DNA of 64,000 nt from Tritrichomonas foetus (Eukaryota > Parabasalia > Tritrichomonadida > Tritrichomonadidae), in the NCBI GenBank assembly GCA_001839685.1, contig MLAK01000605.1, positions 8,371 to 72,370 of the forward strand. The letters are read 5' to 3'. Of the stretch, positions 28,016 through 38,066 are shown piece by piece. Under the pieces are notes generated by a model. The model saw only the letters and a list, made by a program, of their open reading frames with translations. It made no database searches and was not told the origin of the DNA. Each line of letters starts with the position of its first letter. The stretch's first letter is position 1. Made by a program: the position numbers and the translations under genes.

Positions 28016-28442
28016 ATTCTTTCAAAATAGAATCAACAACAAGATTATCTTTTATATGAGTTTTCATTTGTTGATATAATTCGAAATATTCATATTTAAC
28101 ACTTAGTTCGAAAAAATCACACACAGTATTCGAAGTGATTTCAATTCGTTCTGAAGTAATAGATTCTATAAATTTTTCAAAAATCTCGATTGAATAGCTC
28201 TCCTCATTGATTGGTATTTCATCTAATAAGAAAAGATGTCGATTTTTCTTGAAATATCCACATTTTGAAAACAACGAACATTTATTGGTTTTTATTGCTT
28301 TTCCTCTATAAATAATTGCAAAATCTTTTAACACTTTTGTTTCATTTTGTAAATTGATATTAATTTCATCAAGTTTAACTGTGCTTTCATTTTTTGGAAT
28401 AACACCAGCATCATTTTGTAAATTAGAATTATGAATATCCAT
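27987..28442 (-). CDS. BTB-domain part of the same frameshifted gene
   Basis: A 151-codon frame starting at the ATG at 28442. The sequence IIYRGKAIKTNKCSLFSKCG, HLFLLDEIP, and CDFFELSVKYEYFELYQQMK resembles the BTB-like domain of trichomonad BTB/discoidin proteins. BTB domains mediate dimerisation and recruitment to cullin-3 ligases in other eukaryotes, though targets here are unknown. The frame ends at TAA directly behind ten A residues. The downstream frame (26501-28015) continues coding for the same architecture, so the two pieces are one gene, either truly broken or carrying a homopolymer sequencing error. Confidence 0.7.
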   Translation of the reverse strand: MDIHNSNLQNDAGVIPKNESTVKLDEININLQNETKVLKDFAIIYRGKAIKTNKCSLFSKCGYFKKNRHLFLLDEIPINEESYSIEIFEKFIESITSERIEITSNTVCDFFELSVKYEYFELYQQMKTHIKDNLVVDSILKEFVISSKKKY

Positions 28443-28586
28443 TAAAATATGTAAATAGGATCAGTTATTAATTAATAAAATTTTTTTGCTTTAATGTGAC
28501 AAAATGCTAAATTTTGGCAGAAATATTTTCAGTGACTTATTTCTGAGAAAAATAGCATTGTTTTAAAACGGTTAGTGAAATGAATG

Positions 28587-30200
28587 TCACATTCCATCAT
28601 GGAAATCTAGTCTTGTAAATTTAACTTCTTTTTTTTGAGATATAGCTGAGATAATATAATCATGAATTTTCTTATATTTAATTTTGGTGGCTCCAAAATA
28701 ATAATTTGAATAGGCTTTAGCAACATCAAGTACATTTTGACCTTGAGAATTTTTCTGGAGGTAATTCGATTTGTTAATATTTCCGTATTTTAGAACAAGT
28801 TGAACCATTTTCATATTACCAGTACTCACTGATTCCATAAGTAAAGTATTCTTATTAACAATAGTTAAATCTTTTCTTATATTTTTTTGTTGAATTAAAA
28901 ATTCTGCAATATCATAAACATTTTCTTTAACGGCCAAATACAAAGGTGTTCTTTGGTCTGCATCTAAGATATTTGGATCAGCATTTTTCACAAACAAAAG
29001 ATATTTCACTAATAATAAAGAACCCATTGTTACTGCCGAATGAAGAGCAGTATAATGTTTCCTCTTATCTTCATTAATTTCTTGAAGATTAATTGGCAGG
29101 TTTTCATTTTGTAAGAACAAGAAGAAATCAATATTAAACATAAAAATACTTCGAAGCATACAATCAATTCCATATTGAAAATTAAACACATCATGATAAT
29201 GAATTGCAATATCATTATGCCAATAAAAAATTGCTGTTTCGAGATGGGTTGAGAAAAAATATACTTTCATGGATTGTTCAACAAGTCGAATTATTTCAAC
29301 ATTTCCACCAAATGTTGCCATAGTTGGTAATGTTATAGGAAGTGGGTTCGCTTTTAGATTTCTGTTCAGAAAAATATAACGAAATACTTTGACAGAACCA
29401 AATAAAGCTGCATAATCGATTAATTGCATTTCATTACAGTTTGCTTCAATAAGAGAAATACATTCAAAAAACGAGAAATTAATCTTTGAAATCAATGATA
29501 TGTTTTGTAAAGAAATGATTTGTTGGAATTCATCAATTTTATCAAATCTTATTGCAAGATATAAAGGATCATCATTCATACCGAGTTTTCTTTTTTCTTT
29601 GAAGTTTTTTATTCCTTTAACTTTATGGTCAATACGACTTGTTCGATTAGGGAAAAGTTTCTTGATTTCCGGATAAAAGAAACAGTAGTAAAAAGGAACA
29701 TCCCGTTCAAACAATTCTTGTAAACATTCAATTGATATATAGTGATTTTCCATTAAATAAAGAAGTAAATTTAGCCTGATTGGAAGTCGTTCTTTTAAAA
29801 TTAAGAATAATTCTTCAGAAGAAAAGAATATTTTAACTTGTTGTGAAACAAGTTCAAAAATTTGGATATATATTTCCTCAAAATGTGGCCTTGATATAAA
29901 TAAACAAAATAATGATAATATTAATTGATAAAGTCTCTCTTTGTCATTCGAAAATTTTGGAATTATCATCTTTTTGATTTCTTCCAAGTTAAAAGAGTCA
30001 TATGTGATACTACAAAGTGAAATTTGAAGACACTTAAGCTCATTCATTTCTGTTATAATTTGTGTTGGATTAATTTCTTCTTTATTTTTAATAACAGATT
30101 TTTTTGAAGTAGAAATTTGCTTGTCATGCTTTTGTGGATGCAAGTTAACAGCCTTTCTCGAAATAGATTTCGAAAAATTTCTAGATGATGTTTTATTCAT
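28587..30200 (-). CDS. Ankyrin repeat protein of the trichomonad DUF3447-like family
   Basis: A 537-residue protein from the ATG at 30200. Residues 1-45 are basic (SSRNFSKSISRKAVNLHPQK). Residues 50-200 match the helical N-terminus of the large trichomonad ankyrin family (LQISLCSITYDSFNLEEIKK). From about 205 on there are ankyrin-like units: LAIRFDKIDEFQQIISLQN, YTALHSAVTMGSLLLVKYLL, and RTPLYLAVKENVYDIAEFLI. The unit near 450 reads NTLLMESVSTGNMKMVQLVL. A TCATATTC initiator (minus strand) stands 22 bases before the ATG. Ankyrin repeats mediate protein binding; partners are unknown. It is co-oriented with the BTB/discoidin gene, a comparable protein-interaction family. Confidence 0.9.
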   Translation of the reverse strand: MNKTSSRNFSKSISRKAVNLHPQKHDKQISTSKKSVIKNKEEINPTQIITEMNELKCLQISLCSITYDSFNLEEIKKMIIPKFSNDKERLYQLILSLFCLFISRPHFEEIYIQIFELVSQQVKIFFSSEELFLILKERLPIRLNLLLYLMENHYISIECLQELFERDVPFYYCFFYPEIKKLFPNRTSRIDHKVKGIKNFKEKRKLGMNDDPLYLAIRFDKIDEFQQIISLQNISLISKINFSFFECISLIEANCNEMQLIDYAALFGSVKVFRYIFLNRNLKANPLPITLPTMATFGGNVEIIRLVEQSMKVYFFSTHLETAIFYWHNDIAIHYHDVFNFQYGIDCMLRSIFMFNIDFFLFLQNENLPINLQEINEDKRKHYTALHSAVTMGSLLLVKYLLFVKNADPNILDADQRTPLYLAVKENVYDIAEFLIQQKNIRKDLTIVNKNTLLMESVSTGNMKMVQLVLKYGNINKSNYLQKNSQGQNVLDVAKAYSNYYFGATKIKYKKIHDYIISAISQKKEVKFTRLDFHDGM

Positions 30201-30214
30201 AAATTTACACTATA

Positions 30215-30222
30215 GAATATGA
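30215..30222 (-). promoter_or_regulatory. Putative initiator of the ankyrin gene
   Basis: TCATATTC on the minus strand, 22 bases before the ATG at 30200, fits the trichomonad Inr pattern. Confidence 0.4.
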
Positions 30223-30526
30223 TCTCATTGCCTAATGATTGAATTTTCATTTTTTAAATGTTCACATAATAACAAATATGGTTAACATAATTTTTATTAA
30301 CTACCTTTGTTTCGTGAATCATTTTTTAGAAAAAGAAAAAGAAACTATCACCCTGTTGAGATTCTTGACATCACCTTAACAGTTCATTTAACTAAGGATG
30401 AGAAAATCAATACATCTGTTCATGTAGAAAGGAAGATATCTTCTGACTAAAATCCAAATTTGACCTTAATTAACTAGGTGTGTTTATTTTTTAACCTTTG
30501 ATAAGCGACCGTTTACTCATCAAATA

Positions 30527-30535
30527 TCATTTCTG
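30527..30535 (+). promoter_or_regulatory. Putative initiator of the Ssl1/p44 gene
   Basis: TCATTTCTG starts 17 bases before the ATG at 30544, in the typical trichomonad initiator position. Confidence 0.55.
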
Positions 30536-30543
30536 CATAAAAA

Positions 30544-31686
30544 ATGGAAAACAATGCTCCTGGTGACCATATTAAAAACTGGGAAATCACCAAAAGAGCA
30601 TGGGAACAAGTAGACCTTGATAAAGATGGGAATTTAGTTCATACATTCGATGCTGAGCAATGGCAAAGTGAAGCCTATCGGCGCCGATTGGAACTCAGAA
30701 ATAAAGCCCGTGGTCTTGTTCGTTCAATTGTTATTGTTATTGATCTTTCTTCGGCTGGTTTGTTGTCACGCGACTTTGGCTGTAGCCGAATTCACCTCAT
30801 CAAGCAAAGTTTAAAAAAGTTTATTACTAATTTTTTTGATCAAAATCCTATTTCACAAATATCTATTGTTTCGACATCAAACGGGCGAGCCCAAATTTTA
30901 TCATACTTGTGTGGCGCCCTTGACATTCATCTAAAGTGTCTTGAAACTCTCAGCGATTACACTGAAGAAGGGACACCATCATTACATAATGCAATGAATG
31001 TTTCTATAGCTATTTTAAAATCTGCTGCGAAATATTCCACACGCGAAATTTTGATGATTTATGGATCACTTCATACTTGTGATAATTCACCAATTGATCC
31101 AACTCTCAAGCAATTAAAGCTTAATAAAGTTGTTGTTAATACAATTGGGTTTGGCGCTTCTGTTCACATTTTGAATCGCCTTTCAAGCGAAACAGGTGGT
31201 TTATATTTCGTTCCTATGAGTATTGAGCATTTTCATGATATTCTGAATGCAAATATTGAACCTCCTGAGTGGTCTGCTGGTTTTAAACGTCTGGAATTCA
31301 TTCCTTTTGGATTTGTGCAGAATAAAGATAATCTTCCTTCGTTTGATATAACTGAATTAAGATCGATGGGAAAGCCAATGCCAAAATTTGATGGTTGTAC
31401 TTGCCCTAAATGCAATTTTCACGTGTTCGCTGTACCTGTTTATTGTCCAAGCTGTGGAATTTTATTATTGACACCAGACCACATCACAAGGACGAAGTTT
31501 CAAATGGCATCTGTGCCCAACTTCGTACCAATTGGAAATAAAGAACCATGTAGTACTTGTTGTGTGATTGGTGATGAAATGTATAAATGTCCAAAATGTG
31601 AGGCAAATTATTGCAAGCATTGCAATAATTTCATTCACACTGTATTGAATAGATGTCCATCATGCGCACTTTCAAATATATATTAA
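30544..31686 (+). CDS. SSL1: TFIIH core subunit Ssl1/p44
   Basis: A 380-residue protein of the p44/Ssl1/GTF2H2 family. A short N-terminal region precedes a von Willebrand A-like domain (RSIVIVIDLSSAGL, LKKFITNFFDQNPISQISIV, EGTPSLHNAMNVSIAILK, and NTIGFGASVHILNRLSSETG). The C-terminus has the cysteine pairs of the p44 zinc fingers: CTCPKCNFHVFAVPVYCPSCG followed by CSTCC and CPKCEANYCKHCNNFIH. In TFIIH p44 binds and stimulates the XPD helicase, serving Pol II initiation and nucleotide excision repair. Length (380) is close to the usual 395-460. The start has a TCATTTCTG initiator 17 bases upstream, and the spacer before it carries a TTTGACCTT motif. Confidence 0.95.
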   Translation: MENNAPGDHIKNWEITKRAWEQVDLDKDGNLVHTFDAEQWQSEAYRRRLELRNKARGLVRSIVIVIDLSSAGLLSRDFGCSRIHLIKQSLKKFITNFFDQNPISQISIVSTSNGRAQILSYLCGALDIHLKCLETLSDYTEEGTPSLHNAMNVSIAILKSAAKYSTREILMIYGSLHTCDNSPIDPTLKQLKLNKVVVNTIGFGASVHILNRLSSETGGLYFVPMSIEHFHDILNANIEPPEWSAGFKRLEFIPFGFVQNKDNLPSFDITELRSMGKPMPKFDGCTCPKCNFHVFAVPVYCPSCGILLLTPDHITRTKFQMASVPNFVPIGNKEPCSTCCVIGDEMYKCPKCEANYCKHCNNFIHTVLNRCPSCALSNIY

Positions 31687-32110
31687 TATTATTATTATTT
31701 ATTGTTATTATGTATTATAAAGATTTTCTTAGAGCAATAACAATTTCTTTATTAATTGTGTTTTTTCGTCTTCCATATGTTGCAGTTGTACAAGAAATAT
31801 GGAATCTCCCATTATATTGATAATGGTAACTAAATTAAAAAATCAAATCATTTGGTTAAAACGAATTTTATCTCTAGATATCAACACTACTATCAATTCT
31901 ATAAGTTTTACTTAGTGTCAATTTACAATAGAGATTTATTATATGTCCGAGACAAAATAAATGTATTGAATTTTAGTTTTTTTATATTTATGGTCCATAC
32001 GTCATTATTCAAGAGAGAATGATGAGAATGAAAATAAAATAAAATTAAAAGAAGTATGGATTTAATTTCAATTTGTTTAAATCAAACCATTAAATGTTAA
32101 TGCTATAAAT
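31687..32110. other. Convergent intergenic region
   Basis: The 3' flanks of Ssl1 and CFAP52. AT-rich; no supported feature. Confidence 0.4.
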
Positions 32111-33922
32111 TTATTCAAGCTTCCAAATGTAAATACCACCTTCAGCGCCGACTGAAACGATGATTGATTGGTCTGGTGAGAATATAGCGTTCTTGATGTT
32201 ACCGCAGTGACCTTTTCCTACTGCAATGAGTTCACCATTTTGGAAGTCCCATACTTTCACCAATTTGTCATCACCTGCTGTTACGAAGAGTGTTCCATCT
32301 GGGGAGATGCAAACTGAATTTGGTTGTGCGTTAAGTGATGCTTCAAGTTCTCTAATTACGTTTGCATTGAAGCTGTCCCAGAACACGATTCTCTTGTCGT
32401 TTGAAACTGTTACCAAGATTCCTGTTTCTTGATGAATGTCTGCACCATTGAAGAATGTTTGAGACATGAATCTTTGTTTACCAGTGAGTGTTTCAGCATT
32501 CCAAATGATGACTGATCCATCTGCTGAAGCGCTAACGAATTCTGAACCATCTGGTGAGAATTTCACTTGAGCAACTTTAAGATGATGTTCTTTGAGTGTT
32601 TTCATAAGTGTCCTTGAACGTGATCCAATGTGCCAGACGCAAATGTCTCCTGTCATTCCACCAGTGATCATCATGTCATCTCTGCTGCAGATTGCTGTAA
32701 CACCGTTCAAGTGAGCTTCATTAATGACCCACATTTCTTTACCAGTTTGTGGTGTGAATCCTTTAATTCTTCCATCGAGCCAACCAGTCAAAACAACCTT
32801 TCCGTCAGCTGGAACAGAAACGCAAAGGCATTCACTACGTGCGATATCAACACGAAGTAATTCTTGATAAGTTCGGCTGTTCCACACGTGGAAGCCACCA
32901 ACAGAGCATGTTGCAAAGAGGTCTGAGCTGCGGGGCGGGAAGAACACATCATTGACTGGCGCGCTGTGGCCTTTTGAAAGAATGCGCGGACGGAAGTTAT
33001 CACAGTTAATTGAAACGATATCAGATTCACTTGTTCCACAAATGATTTCATCGTTTGTGTCAGCGACCATGGAGGTTGATGTCACCTTTCCATTAAGTGT
33101 GGTTGATGTTAATAACTTGAGATCTTTATCGTCAAGAACTGCGACAATGCCACAGCCACTTCCGACAACCACATCACCCCACGGTGCGACTTCGAGTGAG
33201 CAGATTCCTTCGCCGAGCATCTTCCTTGGTCCAGTGCACATTAGCTTCATCTGCCCAACATTGATTTTGAGAACATCGCCGGTCGTCGTTCCACAATAGA
33301 CAGATTCGTCATGCGCGTCCATTTGCATGCAGGTGATGATGCGCTTGACAGCATCGAGCTTGGCGTTTTCGGCTGTAATTTTGACGTTTCGCTCGTCAAT
33401 CGTCCAAAATCTGAGATTGACATCGCCGCCAGAAACGAGGACGGTATCTGTCGTGTTGGCGAAGCAGATCGACTTGCAGTATCCTGTGGATCCGATTGTG
33501 GCTTGCTGGCCGGTGAAGCCCTTTCCGTGGAAGACATCCCAAATAACGATTCTATCATCTCCGCCGAGGGATGCGAGGTACTTGTCTGTCTTTGAGAAGG
33601 TGAGGCACTGGACTGAGTCCTTGTGCATGGTCCACTCGTAGAGCTTGGTGAGGGTTTCGAAATCCCATAAAATGATGCAAGACTCCTGGTCGATGGAGGA
33701 GTACTGGCCTGAGGCAATATACTTGCCTGACCTTGAGACAGCCACCGCTGTGATTTCGCTGGTGTGGCCCGAAAGGAATCTTTGCGTTGTTGGTTTGCCT
33801 TTCACCATCACGACGAGGATGGAACCGAGTGGATAGACGATATGGCGTCCATCTGGGTGGGCAACGAGGCCACCGCGGACGCGTCCTGAGAAACCGATTG
33901 TAGAACAGAGTTTCAAATCCAT
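32111..33922 (-). CDS. CFAP52: CFAP52 (WDR16) ciliary WD40 protein
   Basis: A 603-residue protein made almost entirely of WD40 blades, close in length to animal CFAP52 (about 620). The N-terminal blade pair is characteristic: GFSGRVRGGLVAHPDGRHIV with YPLGSILVV, and SRSGKYIASGQYSSIDQESC with IILWDFETL. Later blades include VSGGDVNLRFWTIDERNVKI, YCGTTTGDVLKINVGQ, CVWHIGSRSRTLMKTLKEH, and VKFSPDGSEFVSASADGSVI. CFAP52 is an inner-junction/doublet microtubule protein of motile cilia, so it should sit in the axoneme of the trichomonad flagella, with the dynein intermediate chain encoded near the window start. I found no clear Inr; TCAGAAAAAATC lies about 25 bases upstream of the ATG. Confidence 0.95.
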   Translation of the reverse strand: MDLKLCSTIGFSGRVRGGLVAHPDGRHIVYPLGSILVVMVKGKPTTQRFLSGHTSEITAVAVSRSGKYIASGQYSSIDQESCIILWDFETLTKLYEWTMHKDSVQCLTFSKTDKYLASLGGDDRIVIWDVFHGKGFTGQQATIGSTGYCKSICFANTTDTVLVSGGDVNLRFWTIDERNVKITAENAKLDAVKRIITCMQMDAHDESVYCGTTTGDVLKINVGQMKLMCTGPRKMLGEGICSLEVAPWGDVVVGSGCGIVAVLDDKDLKLLTSTTLNGKVTSTSMVADTNDEIICGTSESDIVSINCDNFRPRILSKGHSAPVNDVFFPPRSSDLFATCSVGGFHVWNSRTYQELLRVDIARSECLCVSVPADGKVVLTGWLDGRIKGFTPQTGKEMWVINEAHLNGVTAICSRDDMMITGGMTGDICVWHIGSRSRTLMKTLKEHHLKVAQVKFSPDGSEFVSASADGSVIIWNAETLTGKQRFMSQTFFNGADIHQETGILVTVSNDKRIVFWDSFNANVIRELEASLNAQPNSVCISPDGTLFVTAGDDKLVKVWDFQNGELIAVGKGHCGNIKNAIFSPDQSIIVSVGAEGGIYIWKLE

Positions 33923-34372
33923 TTTTTGATTTCGATTTTTTCTGATTTTTACTTATATTAAAAAAAAAACGAGTTTAACGGCTTCCTGAAATATGATATG
34001 AAATTGAGAAAATTATAAACGGATTTGAGCGAATTATGATTGAATTAATATATATTGACCATGGTGTAAGAAATTATTGACCATGTCTGTTTCAATCTTA
34101 AAATGTAACCATATTTTTATGAAATTGTATATGATAATCGTTTTTTTATATAATTTTCAATACTTATATGGTCATATAAATGATATACTTTTTAAGTCTA
34201 GATCAACATCGAATTTGATTCTAGATAGATAATATAATCCTATTTCCTTGTTTCTGTTTTAAACATTAATAAATCTTGTCATTAAAAATTAAAAGTTAAC
34301 TCCGAAAATACATAAATGGGGAATGGATAATATTTCATGAGTATTTTTTTTTATTTTTTTATTTTTCGCATT
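33923..34372. other. AT-rich spacer
   Basis: The spacer between two minus-strand genes. The words ATTGACCAT(G) occur twice near 34055 and 34078. No frame is supported. Confidence 0.4.
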
Positions 34373-36835
34373 TCACATTTCATTGTCATAACTATCAGAT
34401 GAATGAAAAGAATGATTCGAGTTTTTCAATTGATCAGAATGATTGGATTGACGTGTTAAATGCTCATGTTCTGAAAGTAATCGTCGGTATTCAACAAGAT
34501 CTAAAACATGTTTTCGAATAAATGGGAAAAGTTCTTCAAATTTATTTTCAGGTTGTTCACCAAAAAGTTGAAAATAAACTTGTTGAAGTTGTTCATCAAT
34601 ATCAATATGTTCGGTTCGATATGTTGAGCGTTTAAAATTCGCATCAGATAATCTTTCAATAGCTTTGTCTAATTTTGAATCTTCTGATTTCAATTGTGCT
34701 TGAAGAGCATTTTGGGTATTTAATGCTTCTTTGATTTGTTCAAGAACTTCCCAACCCCAATCAATCATTTGTCGATTTTGTGTTCGTTGTTCTTCAACTA
34801 AAATTGATTCGGATTTCTCTTCAGAAACTTGTGATTCTAATCTTTGGATTTCGTGTTGATTCATTTTAATTTGGGATGAAATCATATGAATATATTTCTT
34901 CTGATTTTCTTGTTCATTGAGTTTGTTATTAAATGAATTATTTAGTGTGTTATTGAATGCATTTTGATGGTGATTTTGATGTTGAAATTGATGTTTCAGT
35001 TGTTCAAGTTCGGAAATAATGGTTCGAAGAGATTCACTAAAGTCTTGACGTGGTTCACTATCTTTTAAAAAATTACTTGTTTGCTCTTCTTGTGAAAGTT
35101 CCGTTTCAATTTCTTCTTTCCATTTCTTTAAAGATTCTTGATCAAGTTCAAGTTTTTGATAAAATTGTGATGAAATATCATTCGATGCTGTTTCTTTCTT
35201 TGGTGAACCATTTGATGTCGATGAAGAATCCTTATATAAAGATTGAACCCAAAAATTAATACTTCGTTGTTTTTTATGAATGTCTGCTCTGATGTTATCT
35301 GTTTCTTTCTTGAGTGAATGATTATCCATTTTCACATCCATTCCTATTTCTTCTGGATTACTTTGCAGATGTTTCAAACTGGAATGTACACCGATTGACC
35401 TTTCGAGTTCTTTATTTAATTCTTCAATTCGATCTTCAAAATAATGTAATTTATTTTTCATTTGAATTGTCGAATCATTCATTTCTTTGTAATCTTTGCT
35501 GTCAATCATTTCAAGTCGTTGGCGGAGGCTCCGATGGTTTTGTCTCTCGATGTAAATTGAAGCTTCATTTTCTTCAATTTCATTCATTTCTGGATTCCCA
35601 AGTTTCTTGAATCTTTGTTTAATTCTATGTTGAAGATCATTACGTTTTTGTGAATGAGAGTCTGATAATTCCTCAAGTTGTTTTTGAAGGCTATCATTCT
35701 CTCGTTGTGAAGTTAAAATTTTTTCACGAAGAATATTCATTCCACGATCAAGAGAAACATATTGATTTCTTAATTCACTTGTTTTATGATCAAGCTCATT
35801 CATTTTTCTTGAAAGGGAATTTCCTCCACCATTCAAGTTTGAACTCGAATAATTTGTGTTGCCATAGAAAGAAGATATTGATTTACGGGATGTTCCAGAG
35901 ACATGCGATCTATTATCTGAAGGTCCAAGTGATTTGGATCTCTTTTTATTTGAAGTTGGTGATGTTGATGATTTTGGTGATTTTGGTGATCTGGATAATT
36001 CATTATGATTTGTATCATTGAATAACTCATTCAATAATTTTTCAGTTTGAATAATATGATTGTTTGCAGATTGTCTCGTTCGATTCAAATTTTGAATTAA
36101 GTTCAACTCCAAAATCACTTTCCCAATCATTTGGTTGCTTTTACCAGTTGGCACTGCACTTTGTAACCTTCTCAAATCAGTCTGAATTTCATTCACCATT
36201 TCCTGATTTTGTTGCTTCATTTTTGGATCTTCAGTTTTTGCAGAAGAAGCTAAATTTCTAATATTCATTTCAATTTCATCAAATGTATCATAAAGAGTTT
36301 CCAGAACTTGTGCTTTGTTTGTTGATGTCAACTTCTGCTGCACTTTTTCTAAACTATTTTTGGCATCATGCAATTGGCGTGCTGCTGTTTCATAAGTTAG
36401 GGGTTTTCCATTTTCATCTTTTTTCTCAATTTTCTCGAGAATTTGATTTTTCAGAGAATTCCATTTTGTGAAAAATGATATTTTTTGTTCGTGCCGAATC
36501 GCTGATAGTCTTGGAAAATTCATTGAACTGTCCTTCATTTCTTTTATAGTTTTGTTTATATCGTAATGGTCTGAATTCGTCAATTGAAGATTGGATAAAA
36601 TTTTGCTAAATTCTGTTAGTATTTTTGATATTTCTGTTGATTTCGATTGCGGCTTTGTTGGGCTGACTTTTCCTTGGTCGATCGTTGTCATTCGTAATTG
36701 CTGTTTTAATTGATGACCTCCTTTTGATCTGGAACTTTTTAAATCCATCAATCGCCTCTGTTGGAAAGCCCCTGGCATCTTTGGCGGCATCGATTTACTT
36801 CTCTGTCGTGGGGGAGAAGAAAAACGAGGCGGCAT
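34373..36835 (-). CDS. Long coiled-coil protein with basic N-terminus
   Basis: An 820-residue protein from the ATG at 36835. The N-terminal 45 residues are basic and Pro/Ser/Met-rich (RFSSPPRQRSKSMPPKMPG). Coiled coil covers most of the rest (LEELSDSHSQKRNDLQHRIK, YFEDRIEELNKELERS, LEQLKHQFQHQNHHQNAFNN, and others). Ser-rich linkers interrupt it at 285-345 (SPKSPKSSTSPTSNKKRSKS). The C-terminus is acidic and Ser-rich. No named family was recognised. Its layout is similar to the coiled-coil protein at 15903-17507 (basic SP-rich head, coiled body), and both may be cytoskeletal or basal-body components. Confidence 0.8.
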   Translation of the reverse strand: MPPRFSSPPRQRSKSMPPKMPGAFQQRRLMDLKSSRSKGGHQLKQQLRMTTIDQGKVSPTKPQSKSTEISKILTEFSKILSNLQLTNSDHYDINKTIKEMKDSSMNFPRLSAIRHEQKISFFTKWNSLKNQILEKIEKKDENGKPLTYETAARQLHDAKNSLEKVQQKLTSTNKAQVLETLYDTFDEIEMNIRNLASSAKTEDPKMKQQNQEMVNEIQTDLRRLQSAVPTGKSNQMIGKVILELNLIQNLNRTRQSANNHIIQTEKLLNELFNDTNHNELSRSPKSPKSSTSPTSNKKRSKSLGPSDNRSHVSGTSRKSISSFYGNTNYSSSNLNGGGNSLSRKMNELDHKTSELRNQYVSLDRGMNILREKILTSQRENDSLQKQLEELSDSHSQKRNDLQHRIKQRFKKLGNPEMNEIEENEASIYIERQNHRSLRQRLEMIDSKDYKEMNDSTIQMKNKLHYFEDRIEELNKELERSIGVHSSLKHLQSNPEEIGMDVKMDNHSLKKETDNIRADIHKKQRSINFWVQSLYKDSSSTSNGSPKKETASNDISSQFYQKLELDQESLKKWKEEIETELSQEEQTSNFLKDSEPRQDFSESLRTIISELEQLKHQFQHQNHHQNAFNNTLNNSFNNKLNEQENQKKYIHMISSQIKMNQHEIQRLESQVSEEKSESILVEEQRTQNRQMIDWGWEVLEQIKEALNTQNALQAQLKSEDSKLDKAIERLSDANFKRSTYRTEHIDIDEQLQQVYFQLFGEQPENKFEELFPFIRKHVLDLVEYRRLLSEHEHLTRQSNHSDQLKNSNHSFHSSDSYDNEM

Positions 36836-37318
36836 TGAATGGTTTTTTAGAGATTATATAAACCATTTAAATTTTAAAAAATATCTTATCAAAAAGTTCT
36901 GATTTAATCATCAATGAAATGAAAACTTGCATTGGTACAACTGATGATTCAAGAATGCTTAACAATCTTACACCTTACTAATAAAGTCATGTAAATATAA
37001 TCCTTCAGCTTCTAACAATTAAATCGCCAAACAAATAATCAGATTTTTTCTGTATCTTATCCATTGTTTTAAAACATTAGAAGTCTTGGCATATTTAGTA
37101 ATATATCTGATAAATAAATCTATTTTGCTCTTTTCATATAACAAAGTCAATCAATCAGCTACTTTAATATTTCAGAAAATAATCAGGCAGAAGGTATTCA
37201 AGAGAATGATATTAAATACTTTCTGATGATGCCTATTGAATACGTGAATGATTCATTCGTATTTTATTTTCATTATACATTTTTTATTACAAAAACAACT
37301 TTTCTGATTTTTTCTCTG
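36836..37318. other. AT-rich spacer
   Basis: No frame or structured element that I can support; it leads into the 20-bp satellite and gap. Confidence 0.4.
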
Positions 37319-38001
37319 AAAAGAATACCACACATCACAAAAGAATACCACACATCANNNNNNNNNNNNNNNNNNNNNNNNNNNNNNNNNNNNNNNNNNN
37401 NNNNNNNNNNNNNNNNNNNNNNNNNNNNNNNNNNNNNNNNNNNNNNNNNNNNNNNNNNNNNNNNNNNNNNNNNNNNNNNNNNNNNNNNNNNNNNNNNNNN
37501 NNNNNNNNNNNNNNNNNNNNNNNNNNNNNNNNNNNNNNNNNNNNNNNNNNNNNNNNNNNNNNNNNNNNNNNNNNNNNNNNNNNNNNNNNNNNNNNNNNNN
37601 NNNNNNNNNNNNNNNNNNNNNNNNNNNNNNNNNNNNNNNNNNNNNNNNNNNNNNNNNNNNNNNNNNNNNNNNNNNNNNNNNNNNNNNNNNNNNNNNNNNN
37701 NNNNNNNNNNNNNNNNNNNNNNNNNNNNNNNNNNNNNNNNNNNNNNNNNNNNNNNNNNNNNNNNNNNNNNNNNNNNNNNNNNNNNNNNNNNNNNNNNNNN
37801 NNNNNNNNNNNNNNNNNNNNNNNNNNNNNNNNNNNNNNNNNNNNNNNNNNNNNNNNNNNNNNNNNNNNNNNNNNNNNNNNNNNNNNNNNNNNNNNNNNNN
37901 NNNNNNNNNNNNNNNNNNNNNNNNNNNNNNNNNNNNNNNNNACACATCACAAAAGAATACCACACATCACAAAAGAATACCACACATCAAAAAAGAATAA
38001 C
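37319..38001. repeat. 20-bp tandem repeat interrupted by an assembly gap
   Basis: The 20-bp unit ACACATCACAAAAGAATACC occurs about twice left of the gap and about three times right of it. The last copies are degenerate (AAAAGAATAAC). The unknown bases at 37358-37941 (584 N) fall exactly inside this array. The gap is therefore probably a collapsed or unassembled satellite. Long frames reading through N are artefacts. Confidence 0.9.
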
Positions 38002-38066
38002 ATTTAAAGCCCATTTTTTAAAGTCTATCCTTATTCAAATCATCAAATTGTGAGAGAGATTAGAGT

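Larger units (their letters stand above)
30201..30543. other. Divergent promoter region (ankyrin and Ssl1 genes)
   Basis: AT-rich spacer with a TTTGACCTT motif at 30459-30467 and initiators for both genes near their ATGs. Confidence 0.45.

Noticed and set aside
33247..33717. 156-codon Ser/Pro-rich minus frame inside CFAP52
   Set aside because: Shadow of the more GC-rich part of the WD40 gene in another frame.
37226..38053. Open frames on both strands running through the N gap
   Set aside because: They consist of satellite sequence and unknown bases; the frame exists only because N has no stops.
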